From the NCBI RefSeq assembly GCF_030272615.1, contig NC_081409.1:477182573-477246572 (forward strand): a DNA stretch of 64,000 nt. The letters are read 5' to 3'. The stretch is from Cryptomeria japonica. Lineage: Eukaryota > Streptophyta > Pinopsida > Cupressales > Cupressaceae. The position numbers were made by a program, and so were the translations under genes. The notes beneath the pieces were generated by a model. The model searched no databases. It worked only from the letters and a program-made list of their open reading frames with translations, and had not been told where the DNA came from. This document shows, piece by piece, positions 45,685-58,532 of this stretch; the first letter of the stretch is position 1; each line of letters begins with the position of its first letter.

Positions 45685-47754
45685 AGTTAGGAAATCAAGC
45701 CTATTCCACAATAATACATTTAAGTAAATGAAATTCAATAAGCAAAGCCTCAAAACCTATTGGGAAATATTGAACACAAATTAGACCCGATTTTCGTCGA
45801 AAATGATTTTGGCATTATATGAATTGAATGCGAGAACTAGGGTTGATGATGAAACATTGACAATGATAAACATGTACAAATAGTTTCAAAACATATATAC
45901 AAACATAAAGTAAAGATTTGGAAATGGGAAGCAAAGATGAACCTGTTGCTGAAATTTGGGATAAAGATCCGAGGCAACCTTGACCCAAATTTTTTGGCAG
46001 ACAACAAAAACAGTTTCAAAATCAAGATGTTGCTATGATTATCTTCCTAAACTTTTGTCAAAATAGTGTTTGTCATAGATACTAGGTGGGCTTGACCCAA
46101 TATTTTCACTTCTTCAAAATATGGTCTTGTGCACTTAGTCTACACTTTTTGAATATGTATTCCTTGTCTCTAGAATCTATCATCTACACACAGAAGAGGG
46201 ATAGAACCATAGGTTTGGAATTAACCTTATGATTAATTGAAAAGAAAAGAAAAGCATGCCTTGATAGGATAGAGGCTAAATCTAAAAATGAAATGCTTAG
46301 TTAAAATGTTATACCTTTATGAATCTTCTTTGTCTTAAAGTCTTCATGGAAAGGTTGACATTGTACAGTAGGAAATCGTGGATGTCTACATAAGAACTTG
46401 ATCATGGATTCTATCTTGAATGCTTGAAATCTGATTATTTGACATGTACTTCACTGCTCTAATGATGCTTAATTGCTTTCTCACTTATATTTTAAGTTCT
46501 CTTGAGTGAATACAATTCAAAGATGTATCAAATGAGGAGGTAAGAATTTCTTCTATATCTATCCTCATGAAATGTATGAAAAATTACAAAGAAGGTTGGC
46601 ATGGAAAATAGGTTCCCACTCAAAATTTCTCAACTGATAGAGGGTTCAAAAATGAAACCTTTTGGTCTAGATAAGGATGTCAGGCATCCCTAAACAAGAG
46701 GTCAAGGGTCTTAGGTGCCCTTGACTAGTCCATTTGGGTTGAATCAAAGGTTAGAAATCAAAGAGGAGAATGAGGATTACAATTTTGAAACTAGAGTGAG
46801 CAAAACTAGGTATAATCAAGGCATAGAAGGAAAAACTACAAAGTGAGGCCCAAGTGAGTATGAAATTTTTTAAGGATATAATTTATAATGCTGCATTTAA
46901 TCCCCAATTTAGTGAGAATATGAACTTATGCTCATACTCTTGGTAAATTACAAAATAGGATTGATAAAATTTCATCAAGTTATTAAAAGAGGCAAGAAAC
47001 ACCAAGTCCCTAGGGACCTAGAATCTTATTAGTCTAATATCAAGATAAAAGGAGCAACACACAAAAAGAAGAGAAAATAAAGAACATGACTTCCTATCCT
47101 AGTAAGGCTATGCTTAATATGAGTCATGTTGGCATAAAGAAAAAAAATTGACTACAAAATGGGTGCTTCAGTGTGCACCAAACATGCCATGGTGTGTGAT
47201 CAAAGAGTACAACCCAAAAATCATGGTGTGTGCACAAAGTGTAACACAGTGTAGACTATATGCCCCCATATTAAAGTGATTATATATACCTTTATGAGAT
47301 AAATTTCATTAAGGTAACATACATGCATCCAAAAGACAAGCACATCGCAACAGTGAAATACCTCCAATCATAGGAAAATCAAATGCAATGGTCACAAGAC
47401 ACAAAGAAAGAGAACATAAGGTATTCATTCATTGGGGTTAGTATGCACATCAGATAAATTATGTATATCATGTATGATTCTAATAAATTGACTACACCTC
47501 CCAAAGGTAGTGGAACTACGAGCACAATGGAAGAGGAGCACATAAGATGAACAACAAGTCTTTTAGGGTCAACTAGGAAGAGACCAAAAAAGAGATCTCA
47601 ATGATTTTTATTATCCATAATTAAATAACATAGATGCACATTTATAACATAACATGAATGAAATATACAAAATATATGAGATATAAATAGAAGAATGTCA
47701 CAACCATTTTGGTCCCTTTGTTACCTTGCACCAATGGAGCAACAAGGATCATTT
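45685..47754. other. 2 kb unclassified target DNA
   Basis: No motif-bearing frame. Non-periodic AT-rich sequence; pre-insertion it was continuous with 54433 onward. I see no LTR ends or host exons. Confidence 0.4.
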
Positions 47755-48574
47755 TGTTGGTATTGTACACTCTTATGAGAATAGTTGATGTTGTCATTGA
47801 TGGAAACCATTTGGTAACCAACTCGAAAGTCACCGACAATTGGTTTCTACATGCCCAACATCACAAACTTCATATACCGGAAAACATCGGCACCGACAGG
47901 CACTTCACCAACATTCAGATTACATTGACAACAAGCATACCAACACCCTAACCGACATGGGATAAAGTTTTGTTTATATGATTTTCTTTGTAATGTAATT
48001 ATCTTTTGTAAAGCCGACATGGTATATTGTAAAAGACTCATATATGTATGAGATCTTATAGGTCATTTTATGGAAGTGGATGGATAAGAAATATAAGGCA
48101 ATTTTGTATAAGGTGATATAGTTGACAGCGAAGGTTTTGGTTATTGGCTGAGCTTAAATCGGTACTGAACCTGGCATGAGAGATGTTGTTTTGAGCAGTA
48201 CATTGTATTGGATTTGATATTCCATTTTGTAGTCCATGTGACTCTTTATTGAGTAGTGAGCTCTAGGCTGTTGGCCTCCCTGCATGTGCAGGCCCCTCAT
48301 TGTAAGTAGTATTTATTCATTGGCCAGTGAGTAAATATTGTGGGTCACAAATCCCACTGAGGTTTTTCCCACACCGGTTTTCCTTGTTAAATATCTTATG
48401 TTATGGTGTGTTTCTATTTTGTTTCTATTACTTATGTTTATTGCAATAATTCTTATTTACTGGTACACTGTTTTGGGATGCAAAGATATTAATAAGTTCA
48501 AATATTTTGCTAACTGGTTAGACACTGATTCACCCCCCCTCTCAGTGTCTTTGGGACTGTCATTGAATCTAACA
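47755..48574 (+). repeat. 5' LTR of the non-autonomous element
   Basis: Starts TGTTGGTATTGTACACTC and ends ATCTAACA. Carries the GTGGG...CCCAC stem and GGTTTTTCCC shared by other copia LTRs in the window (about 48340-48372). Closely matches 53615-54432. Confidence 0.92.
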
Positions 48575-48576
48575 AT

Positions 48577-48588
48577 TGGTATCAGAGC
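48577..48588 (+). other. Primer binding site (initiator Met tRNA type)
   Basis: TGGTATCAGAGC, two bases after the LTR end. Confidence 0.9.
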
Positions 48589-48645
48589 TTGGTCCTCTAT
48601 TTTCAAAAGCCTAACAACTTTAGGAATATTCTGACACTGGTACAG

Positions 48646-49758
48646 ATGGAGAACTTAAGAAAACAGTTGGAAGGAGCTCTTGAAGATTTTGATGCAGAAA
48701 AATTGAAGAATATCAAACTTGAAGATGATCTGAGGATTGCATAGGAATTCATTAAAGGACTTTAGGAGAACTTTGCTATAGCACAAACTAAAAGAAAAGA
48801 ACTTCATGAGAAGATGCAGAATGATGATGATGAAAAAAAAACTCTTAGAGACATTGCAAACAAGTTGAGACAAGAAAACAGTAATATGAAGAATGAAATG
48901 CAAGATATGACTATGAGGTTATATAAAGATATTGAAGACAGGAAGAAGAATGAAGAAGACTTGAATAGGAGACTTAATGATGCTGGAAATGAAAATTTGA
49001 TACTTGGTCATGAAAATGATATGTTAAAGACAGATCTGATTCACATGCAACGTGATAAAACTAAGCTTATGAGACAAGTTGGAATTCTGGAAAATGAGTT
49101 GGCTACTGCAAATAAACACAAAGACAAATTCAAGAAAAGTTTAGAAGAACTTGATGACATGATAAAGAAACAAAAACCTAATGGAGATACTAATGGACTT
49201 GTATTTGAACATGGAGAAAGTTCCGATACTGCAAACAATCAAGATCAGAACAAACCGGTAAGACAACCTAATGCTTATAAATTTAATGGCAAATGTTTCA
49301 ATTGCAACAAATATGGTCACAGAGCAAATCAGTGTAGATTTAGAAATAATCAGAATATAAACTCACCCACCGGTCAATGTTCCAAATGCAACAAAGTTGG
49401 TCATAATTCAGAAAATTGTAGAATGAATGTGAAATGCTATGTTTGTGGAAGATTTGGACATTTATCTAATCAATGTAGATCACAAACCGGTCAAGGATAT
49501 GGAAAGGCTATTCAGAGGAATAATGTAGCTTGTTATGCTTGTAACAAGATTGGACATATTGCTAAATTCTATAGAAGTAAGAATGCAATGACAAACAACA
49601 AAGGATCTAGTTTGAAAGGCAAAGGAAAGGTAGATGAAGTTAAGCAAGAATTTTCAAAACAATGGATCAGGAAGAGTGATAAGAGAATTGATGAAACTAT
49701 ATCTTCACCGGTAGAACAGAGTAAACCTCCACTGGCAAGAGATTCTTCATCTAACTAA
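48646..49758 (+). pseudogene. ORF1: coiled-coil protein with four CCHC zinc knuckles (Gag-like)
   Basis: The ATG at 48646 begins MENLRKQLEGALEDFDAEKL; 371 codons with two in-frame TAGs (about 48742 and 48763), after which 48814-49758 is open. Residues about 1-190 are charged heptad-like coiled coil (LRQENSNMKNEMQDMTMRL, NENLILGHENDMLKTDL). Then come four knuckles: CFNCNKYGHRANQC (49294-49335), CSKCNKVGHNSENC (49378-49419), CYVCGRFGHLSNQC (49435-49476) and CYACNKIGHIAKFY (49531-49572, last Cys lost). Four knuckles is more than the usual one or two of plant copia Gag, and the UBN2 capsid domain is absent. A role in RNA binding and particle assembly is inferred. Confidence 0.8.
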
Positions 49759-49910
49759 GGAACAATCCTTAGGGGGTATTGTAGAAAGTTCAAGATCATG
49801 CATTATACCCTCAATTGATGATGAGAAGATACATTTCTTCTTTACCGGTGGATGTGTTAAGTTTTCACTTAACCGATGAGCATTTAATGTTGTTTAAAGA
49901 ACTTTTTGGC

Positions 49911-49916
49911 TATAAA
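49911..49916 (+). promoter_or_regulatory. Possible internal TATA box before ORF2
   Basis: TATAAA in GGCTATAAAGCACTGAG, 146 bp upstream of the ORF2 ATG at 50057. It would allow a separate ORF2 transcript. The stretch 49759-50056 otherwise has no coding frame. Confidence 0.4.
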
Positions 49917-50056
49917 GCACTGAGACACCCTCATTTCAAACTCACCAAGAATTCAAACGATCAGAGAGCATGAAATTAAGCAAGGCATTCTAAGGCGAAG
50001 CTGTGAAGTGATTTTCAAGCATTCAAAATTTTGATTTAGAGGTACTTATCTTTGAA

Positions 50057-53000
50057 ATGGCTTCCTCATCTTTTGTTTATTTTGAACCCTACCATTGTGG
50101 AAAATGTTAAAAGCCCTAGATCCATATTCAAGATTATCCCTAAGATTGCGAAACAAGATGACTCTCTAGGAGCATTTTCAAAAATCCCTAAGGGTGTAGC
50201 ATTTGCAGAAGACCCTAGAATTTATATACACTGCAACATAGAAAACCTAGGGACTGAGGAGTTGAAGAAAATGTTTAATGAGGTCATTTCTAATGAAAAT
50301 GGAGTAATCAAATTTGAACATAAGATTGTGGAAAATTTCCTGAATTTCCTAAGGAAGTTTTTTAGACTTGTATTGAGCAGAGTTCATGGAGAATTCATGT
50401 GGTTGGAATCAATTTGCAAAATAACCAGGGAAGAAATTAAGATAGTTACTAGTTTACCTTCAATCGGTAGTAGGCTTGATTAAACCAAGAAGATTCCTAA
50501 CAAACGGGTTATGGATTTAATCATAGAAACATTCTGATAATAGGTCACTTAGAGTAAATGGTGTTAAGGACATAAATGCAAGATATGTGAGCATGGTACT
50601 AGGTTACAAAGCTACTCATGCAAATAGACTAAATTATGTTTCTAGTCTATGTATTCACAGTGCATATGAGATGGTACACAATAATGCTGAGATAGATGTG
50701 TGTGAATAGCTTAAGGATGAATTAATTGACAACCTGAAGAAAATTAAGGGTGACAAGAAAGGTACTTTCCATTTTGGAAACCTTCTGGTATGTCTGATGT
50801 TGTACTTTACCAAGGAGATACTTGACATAGGTCATAAGGATTTTGGTTATGACATTTTGGTAGGAAAATAGATACAAGATGCTTTCACTGGTATGGGGAC
50901 TGGCAATGTTAAGAACATTTTAGACTATTTCAAAACATTCCAATCTAAGATGAGAGCAAGAGAGAGACTACCACAAAGCATAGTTGATAAATATGACAAG
51001 GAAATCTACTTTGTTATTAAGAGAGATGAAACTTGGATGGAAGAAGCTAGTCCTAAAACTATTTGGGTTATGGAGATGGGATATGAGGTAGACTTATCTA
51101 TTTTGGAAACTTATGCTAAAGCTCTAGTTGATGCACCAAGGGAGCCGTCTGAGGAATTCTTTGGAAATGCAGAAACCATAGAAAGTAAAGTATCTATGCA
51201 GAAAAGGACTAAGAGAAGAGAAAAATTCTTTAGGGATGCATTCAAGAAGGTAAAGGAAATCAAAGAAAATGTTATGAACATCAGTGGTATATCGGCAAGT
51301 GAACTTGAAGGACTACAACCTAAAGCACATGTTTCACCAGTTGTAACATCTTCCGACACTGACAGTGGTAAGGCTGCCAAGTTTAAAAGAGTTGAAAGGA
51401 AGAGAAAACCCTCACTGGTACCCTCTCCATCACCTAAGAAAACTGGGACATTAAGGAAGAAACAATAGGAAGTTATGGAACCGAAGAAGAAACTGACACC
51501 TAAGAAGAAACAGACACTGGTTACCCCCACATTGAATGATTTACTGAATGAAATAATAGAGGAAGGTAATCTATCTAATGTGAATAAATGGTATACTTCT
51601 TCAAATGATACTGACAAAAACACCATTGAGGAAATCATTACTTAACACTTGGATATATATAAGAAAGTTTAGATAGAAGTGATTGATGAGCTGCCAAATT
51701 ATCTCTACATGAGACTAGAAGCAAAAAGGCTATCAGTGATGGAACTGGATAAGAAATTGAAAGTTGAAGCACTCTTGGTTGTTCATCCGGTAAAATCCAA
51801 GGAAGAAATTGATAAAATTATCTCTGAAGGTAACCGATCTGTATTTGTTAGTGGATACCGACAAGTAAGCTTGATGGCTAGAAGGGTAAAAGAGATTGAA
51901 GATGAGACTGTAGATAAATGGGACATATTCTTTGTAGAGAAGGAGAAGCAAGAAGAAACGAGAAAACCTAAAAAGACATTCAAAGTATATCAGAAAGACA
52001 AGGACAAGGGTAAAGGCAAAATTAGTGGTATTCCAAACATAAAAGTTACAGATAACCTTCCACCGCCTCCTTTGGATACACCACCGGTACACTTAGAAGA
52101 TCCATGAGCTACTGACACTGAAGGTATAACACATGATATTACTAATCCTAAGTTTGAGATACTCTTTACAATGAATGTGGATACACAAGAAGTAAACATT
52201 GTTGTGGATAAGGATAATTCAGAGGTTAAGGCAAACAGTGTTGATAATAGCAAAATTTTAGAGAAACTGACACAAACTATTGACTCTCAGAAAACTGAGA
52301 TAACAACCCAAATAGAGCAACCGACAAAGACTGACAAACCTATAGAAGACAAAGGTACTAGCACAGGGCCACCAGAGACTGAGAATCTGGCAGTAGAACT
52401 TTCAGAGAAACAAACAGAGGCAGAGGTTAATGTTGAGATTGAAAAACCGATAGGTATAGAGACACTGAAATAGACTAAGAAACCATTAAAGGTAGAGATG
52501 CAAACACAGATAGAACCACCAGAGGAAAATAAAATGAAAATGGATACATCTAATGGAAGTAAAGAGGATATAGTTAAGGTGATTGGTTAGACATCTGTTG
52601 AGATGAAATCTACAGCTAAACCAAGTACGTCTACAGGTAAATTAAGACCTAGCAATATCACAAAGGTATTTTTGGATTCCAATAAGAGGATAACTGAATG
52701 CAATGCATTGGCTTTTAAGGAAATTGATAACACTTTACCTATTCTTAAGATGATTTCACCAAATTTTAACATAGATCACATTAAGGATTCTTTAGGTAAA
52801 TTGGACACATTGTCCAAATTCATTTTTGATAATGTTATAACTATAGACAAGGTGAATGAGGACATCATAAAGGAGAGAGTTGAAAAGGAGAAAAACACAT
52901 TCTTTAAAAAAAAAATAAAGAAATGTACCGATAATGTAGATACACTTTTACCGGTACTCAATTCTACAATTTTGGAGTATAAGGAGCTATATAGAGAAGC

Positions 53001-53397
53001 ATGTAAGCCTCATTGTTTGACTGAGGACATTGATAAGGAGATCAAGAAGACACATTAATAAATTTATGATATTGTGGACAATATTATAGGTTCATCCAGA
53101 CTCATATCAATTTTTAAATAGGAAATGGTAGTCTTTGAGGAGAAATTAGAAAAACATGAGAAAGAGAAGGCAAGGATAAAGTCTAATGCACGGGAACTAA
53201 AAGATAAACTTGGTCTGAGGTTGGATAATCTGATTACTTAGAGAATTGAATTGTCTAAGGCAACAGTACAAGGAGAACGATCACCGGAGCAGCATATGCA
53301 CTATCTCACCGGTATGATCCAACAGACTGAGGCAACTTTAGATGATAGCAACAAATTCATGCAGAGTCTAAGTATGATTTTGGTGGACATCTTTTAG
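50057..53397 (+). pseudogene. ORF2: long unrecognised, Lys/Glu-rich protein
   Basis: Begins MASSSFVYFE at 50057. A one-base shift moves the frame, and the text continues as PTIVENVKSPRSIFKIIPK. Another shift near 50525 leads to one frame running to TAG 53395-53397 with about a dozen stops (for example 51466, 52105, 52471, 52588, 53056). Features: an N-terminal globular part (FLRKFFRLVLSRVHGEF..., TSLPSIGSRLD; then NARYVSMVLGYKATHANRLN, FHFGNLLVCLMLYFTKEI), basic Pro/Ser/Lys patches (RKRKPSLVPSPSPKK), a Thr/Glu-rich middle and a coiled-coil end. The N-terminal layout faintly recalls 'putative plant transposon protein' domains, a guess. No polymerase, protease or integrase motif. Roughly 1,100 residues when intact. 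Confidence 0.6.
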
Positions 53398-53614
53398 ATT
53401 GTAACCAACTGGTTACAAACCTTAAGGTAGCATTTTTGTACTCTTTTGAATGACATCCTTTATCATTGATGTCAAAGGGGGAGTAGTGGAGAGAAAATTG
53501 CATGTACAGAGGAGATCACTTGCTCAGGGGGAGCACATCTTTTTGGATTTCAGTTTTCGGATAACAATTTTGATTTTTCTCATGAGTGTTGCCATCAATG
53601 CCAAAGGGGGAGAT
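53398..53614 (+). other. 3' untranslated region and polypurine tracts of the non-autonomous element
   Basis: CAAAGGGGGAGTAG (about 53472), CAGGGGGAGCAC (about 53526) and CAAAGGGGGAGA (about 53602); the last abuts the LTR. Confidence 0.75.
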
Positions 53615-54432
53615 TGTTGGCATTCTACATTCTTATGAGAATAGTTGATGTTGTAATTGATGGCAACCATCTAGAAATCAACTCAAAAGTCACCAACAAT
53701 TGGTTTCTTCATGCCTGGCATCACAAACTTCATACACCGACAGACACCGACACTGATAGGCACTTCACAGGAATTTAGATTACATCAACAACAAGCATAC
53801 CAACACCCCAACCAACATGGGATAGATATTTGTTTATATGAATTGTTTTGTAATGTAATTATCTTTTCTAAAGATGATATGGTATATTGTAAAAGACTCA
53901 TATATGTATGAGATCTTATAGGTCATTTTATGGAATTAGATGGATGAGAAATATAAGGCAATTTTGTATAAGGTGATATAGTTGACAATGAAGGTTTTGG
54001 TTATTGACTAAACTTAAACCGGTATTGAACCTGGCATGAGAGATGTTGTTTTGAGTAGTACATTGTATTGGATTTGATAATCCATTTTATAGTCAGTGTG
54101 ACTCTTTATTGAGAAGTGAGCTCTAGGCTATTGGCCTCCCTGCATGTGCAGGCCCCTCATTGTAAGTAGTATGTATTCATTGGCTAGTGAGTAAATATTG
54201 TGGGTCACAAATCCCACCAAGGTTTTTCCTACACTGGGTTTCCTCATTAAATATCTTGTGTTATGGTGTGTTTCTATGTTGTCTCTATTATTTTTGTTTA
54301 TTGCAATAATTCTTATTTACCGACACTGTTTTGAGATGCAAAGATATTAATAAGTTCAAATATTCTGCTAACTGGTTAAACGCTGATTCACCCCCCCTCT
54401 CAGTGTCTTTGGGACTGTCATTGAATCTAACA
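53615..54432 (+). repeat. 3' LTR of the non-autonomous element
   Basis: Copy of 47755-48574 with scattered substitutions; ends ATCTAACA, followed by CATCC. Confidence 0.92.
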
Positions 54433-55333
54433 CATCCAAAGAGAGCATAACATAACACAAAGACACATCAAGCATCACATCATGGGGTAAAAATATCACA
54501 TACAAGCAAACACACAAAAGAGTCAAATGTACAAGTGAAGCTAATATAGAAAATCATCCCCCTCCCAATATTTCTTAGTGTCTTTTAGGGATGGCAGACA
54601 AGATGCAAGAGGAGCCACAACAAGAACAGTGGATGGGGCTACTACAAGCTCTAAACAAGGATTTCTCTAATGATGAATCACTTTGTTTGTCAATAGGATC
54701 TTGGATTAAAGCTTTTGAAAATATCAAAGATAACTCATGATTGATCTCAATAATCTAATATATATCATTGAAATTGTTAGTATACACATTATTAACATCA
54801 ATATCATCATCTAAATTAATCACAATGGGATCTTTAAGGCACAAAGGATATGAAGAAGAACAATCAGTTTGCATAGACAATTTTAATTTTATACATGGTT
54901 GATTAAGATAAAGCTTCATTCTAAGGTTAGACAAAGGTTGGGAAAATGGGACCAAGTCAACATTTGACTATTTAAGGGAGGAAATAAATTGGGAAGCAAG
55001 CTCATAAGCCTTGGAATGGTGTCTTCATCAATAATTTCCTGCACTAGAATATCTCTTGGTTTGACTCAAAACTTATGAAGGTTGGAGATCAATCAACAGA
55101 GGCTTCTTTTTATCCTTTGTAGAAGGAGGAACTTAACAAACCTCACTAGGTTGAGAGATATAGAGTGTTGGGTTCTTTTTTTTTACCTTTATAAAACATG
55201 TAGGAGGTGGGACCACAACATATATAGGAGGAATAGGAGGTTTAGGAAGACATCTAGGTCCAAGATGTGAATGGCGAATATCCATATCCATAGTAGAAGA
55301 ATCCTTAGGCTTACTCAAGCCTAATATCATTTC
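54433..55333 (-). pseudogene. Unclassified target DNA with a decayed minus-strand frame
   Basis: From 55342 down to about 54600 one minus-strand frame reads with few stops: HLGPRCLPKPPIPPIYVVVP, then STKDKKKPLLIDLQP, then LVPFSQPLSNLRMKLYL and DPIVINLDDDIDVNNVY. Stops occur at 55133-55135, 55073-55075 and a few more. No family recognised. It may be a gag-like or accessory retroelement frame cut by the tandem array that begins at 55334. Chance low stop density is possible. Confidence 0.3.
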
Positions 55334-56786
55334 ATGGTGCAAAGCACCTTCTACTACACCTCTATTTCAAGCACATGGTGGTGTCTATATGTTCATTTGT
55401 GATGTAATAATGGGTTGGATCAATTATCACCCTTGATGTAATTGAGTGCCGATTTGTATGGTCAATAATCTCTTAGGTGAACATATAAACCTAGAGGTTT
55501 ATTAGGCCATGAAGGCTTGGAATTTGGATTTTCAATGTTGGTGTGTCTAGGATTTTGTCTTAGGTGTTTGGAGTCTAAAAAATGATAAATAATGACCTTG
55601 GATGTGTTTCCATAAGGTCTAAGTGGTTAATAACCAATGTTATCCTAAGTTACAAAATGTTCCATTTGTTGTCAAGCAACTTTTCAAAGTTGCCAGTAGG
55701 ATGCTAACTACTTCTCCAATAGTCCTAACTATTCAAAAATTGGTTATGGACATTGGAAAAGGTTTATATATGCTTGGACAACCTTGGGAAAGATAGAGTT
55801 GAGAGTTTTGTAAAGTTTGGTGGAGAAAGTGAATAGAACAAGTCTGATTTTGCCATAATAGTGACATTTTTCCATATTGTCCGTACAGGGTGTGAGATCT
55901 ACTAATGAATTTTTTGTTTTATTAGAAAGAGCCCTAAAATACCTTTCCAATGCATTTGTTCTGACCTCTTGAAGTGAATTTTACTGGAAGTTATAAGAAT
56001 CTTACCCTCTGCAGGTCTGAAACCCTCCATTTTCAAGGGTTACAATGCAAATGGGACTCTAACTTGCAATCTACTCATTGGGATCCAATGGCCATTGGTA
56101 GAATGCAAGTTAGGGGCATGTATTTTGAGATTATAGAGGGTAGAGGTCAGAGGAATTGGTTGGTAACCTTACCACCAAGCCCTAGTTTAAATTGTTTGAG
56201 GGCTTAGATTAGATTATATGAGTTTCATTGAGCATACTATGAGTAATGATGAGATGATGAGTTGAACTGATGGAATTAGAGTATTTGGACATAGAAGAGA
56301 CCTCCTGAAGAGTTGGAACCTTCCTGTTACCCCATTCTCATATACATCTTTTGTAAAACTGGTCTAACTTGATCAATTAGACATGTGACCCAAGTAGGCG
56401 TTGAAGAGTGTAGTAATAGGGTGGAACTCCAATCTTTTGGAATCTGATAGTAATTCCAAAAGGGTGTCTGAAAAGTAAATTTGTTTAGGGTGTTGCTTGG
56501 TATTATTTGGAGAAAAATCCAAAAAGAGAGTAAAATAGGGCTACTAACCAATAGGCTTGTTTAAGCCTTAAAAGCCAATATTTGCCTTGTGCTCCAAAGT
56601 ATCATTATGGGAGACCTTAATAGGTCTTAGGAAGTGTGTATAAGTGTTGTGTCATCCCTTGTTAGGAGTAAGAATCTGATTTCACATCTGAGGTGTGGTT
56701 GTAGCCTCGATAGAGACTCAAGGGATATAAGACCAAGGTGTGTAGGTGGGTTTATCACCTTACTGCTCCCAACCTCTGAATCAAGT
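55334..56786. repeat. 1453-bp tandem repeat, unit 1
   Basis: Starts ATGGTGCAAAGCACCTTCTAC; the same start recurs at 56787 and 58240, each exactly 1453 bp on. Units share most of their sequence with scattered substitutions. DNA before 55334 does not match the unit end, so the array starts here. Phrases such as AAAAGGGTGTCTGAAA and GCTTGTTTAAGCCT recall gypsy LTR sequence, so the unit may derive from an LTR. Confidence 0.92.
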
Positions 56787-58239
56787 ATGGTGCAAAGCAC
56801 CTTCTACTAGACCTCTATTTCAAGCACATGGTGGTGTCTAAATGTTCATTTTTGATGTAATAATAGGTTGGATCAATGATCACCCTTGATGTAATTGAGT
56901 GTTGATTTGTATGGTCAATAATCTCTTAGATGGACATATAAACCTAGAAGTTTATTAGGCCATGAAGGCTTGGAATTCGTATTTTCAATGTTGGTGTGTC
57001 TAGGATGTTTTATTAGGTGTTTGGATTCTAAAAAATGACAAATAATGACCTTGGATGTGTTTCCATAAGGTCTAAGTGGTTAATAACCAATGTTGTCCTA
57101 AGTTGCAAAATGTTGCATTTGTTGTCAAGCAACTTTTCAAAGTTGTCGGTAGGATGCTATCTACTTCTCCAATGGTCATAACTATTCAAAAATTGGTTAT
57201 GGACATTGGAAAAGGTTGATATATGCCTGGAAAACCATGGGAAAGATAGAGTTGAGAGTTTTGTAAAGTTTGGTGGAGAAAGTGAATAGAACAAGTCTTA
57301 TTTTGTCATAACAGTGACATTTTTCTGTACTGTCCGTATAGGGTGTGAGATCTACTGATGAATTTTTAGTTTGATTATAAAGATCCCTAAAATACCTTTC
57401 CAATGTATTTGGTTTGACCTCTTGAAATGAAGTTTAGTGGAAGTTATAAGTGTCTTACCCTCTGCAGGTCTGAAACCCTCCATTTTCAAGGGTTACAATG
57501 CAAATGGGACCCTAACTTGCAATCTACTCATTGGGATACAATGGCCATTGGTAGAGTGAAAGTTAGGGGCATTTATTTTGAGATTCCAAAGGGGCGAGGT
57601 TACAGGAGTTAGTTGGTAACCATACCACCAAGCCCTAGTCTAAATTTTTTGAGGGTTTAGATTAGATTATATGAGTTTCATTGAAAATACTATGAGGAAT
57701 GATGAGATGATGAGTTGAATTGATGGAATTGGAGTATCTGGACATAGAAGAAACCTCCTAAAGAGTTGGAACCTTCCTATGACCCCATTCTCATATACCT
57801 CTATTGTAAAACCGATCTAACTTGATCAATTAGGCTTGTGACCCAAGTAGGTGTTGAAGAGTGCAGGAATACGGTGGAACTCCAATCTTTTGGAATCTAA
57901 TAGTAATTCCAAAAGGGTATCTGAAACCTAAATTTTTTTAGGGTGTTGTTTGGTATTACTTGGAGAAAAATCCAAAAAGATAGTAAAATATGGCTACTCA
58001 TTAGTAGGCTTGTTTAAGCCTCAAAAGCCAATATTTGCCTTGTTCTCCAAAGTATCATTGTGGGAGACCTTAATAGGTCTTATGAAGTGTGTAGAATCAT
58101 TGTTCCATCCCTTGTTAGGAGTAAGAATCTGATTTCACATTTGAGGTGTGGTTGTAGCCTTGATAGAGACTCAAGGCATATAAGACCAAGGTGTGTAGGT
58201 GGGTTTATCACCTTACTTCTGCCAACCTCTGCATCAGGT
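56787..58239. repeat. 1453-bp tandem repeat, unit 2
   Basis: Second full unit, same length as unit 1. A 68-codon minus-strand frame (57403-57197) is also present at the same place in units 1 and 3. Confidence 0.92.
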
Positions 58240-58532
58240 ATGGTGCAAAGCACCTTCTACTACACCTCTATTTCAATCACATGGTGGTGTCTAGATGTTC
58301 ATTTGTGATGTAATAATGGGTTGTATCAATGATCACTCTTGATGTAATTGAGTGTCAATTTGTATGGTCAATAATCTCTTAGGAATCTCTTAGGTGAACA
58401 TATAAACCTAGAGGTTTATTAGGCCATTAAGGCTTGCAATTTGGATTTTCAATTTTGGTGTGTCTAGGATGTTTTCTTAGGTGTTTGAAGTCTAAAAAAT
58501 GACAAATAATGACCTTGTATGTGTTTCCATAA
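58240..58532. repeat. 1453-bp tandem repeat, unit 3, first part
   Basis: Third unit, interrupted at 58532 by the second giant solo-LTR-like element. It has a small local duplication of AATCTCTTAGG near 58372-58395. Confidence 0.92.

Larger units (their letters stand above)
47755..54432 (+). mobile_element. Non-autonomous LTR retrotransposon with two non-pol ORFs
   Basis: LTRs 47755-48574 (820 bp) and 53615-54432 (818 bp), starting TGTTGG and ending CTAACA. Primer site TGGTATCAGAGC is at 48577-48588 and purine tract CAAAGGGGGAGA at about 53602. Flanks are CATTT (47750-47754) and CATCC (54433-54437), an imperfect 5-bp duplication whose two mismatches are C/T. The internal 5 kb encodes a coiled-coil/zinc-knuckle ORF and a long unrecognised ORF. 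No protease, integrase, RT or RNase H motif was seen. LTR ends, primer site and purine tract resemble the copia elements here, which may have mobilised it. Confidence 0.88.

Noticed and set aside
51111-51638. 175-codon minus-strand frame opposite ORF2
   Set aside because: Ser/Leu/Phe-rich shadow of a Lys/Glu-rich plus-strand frame.
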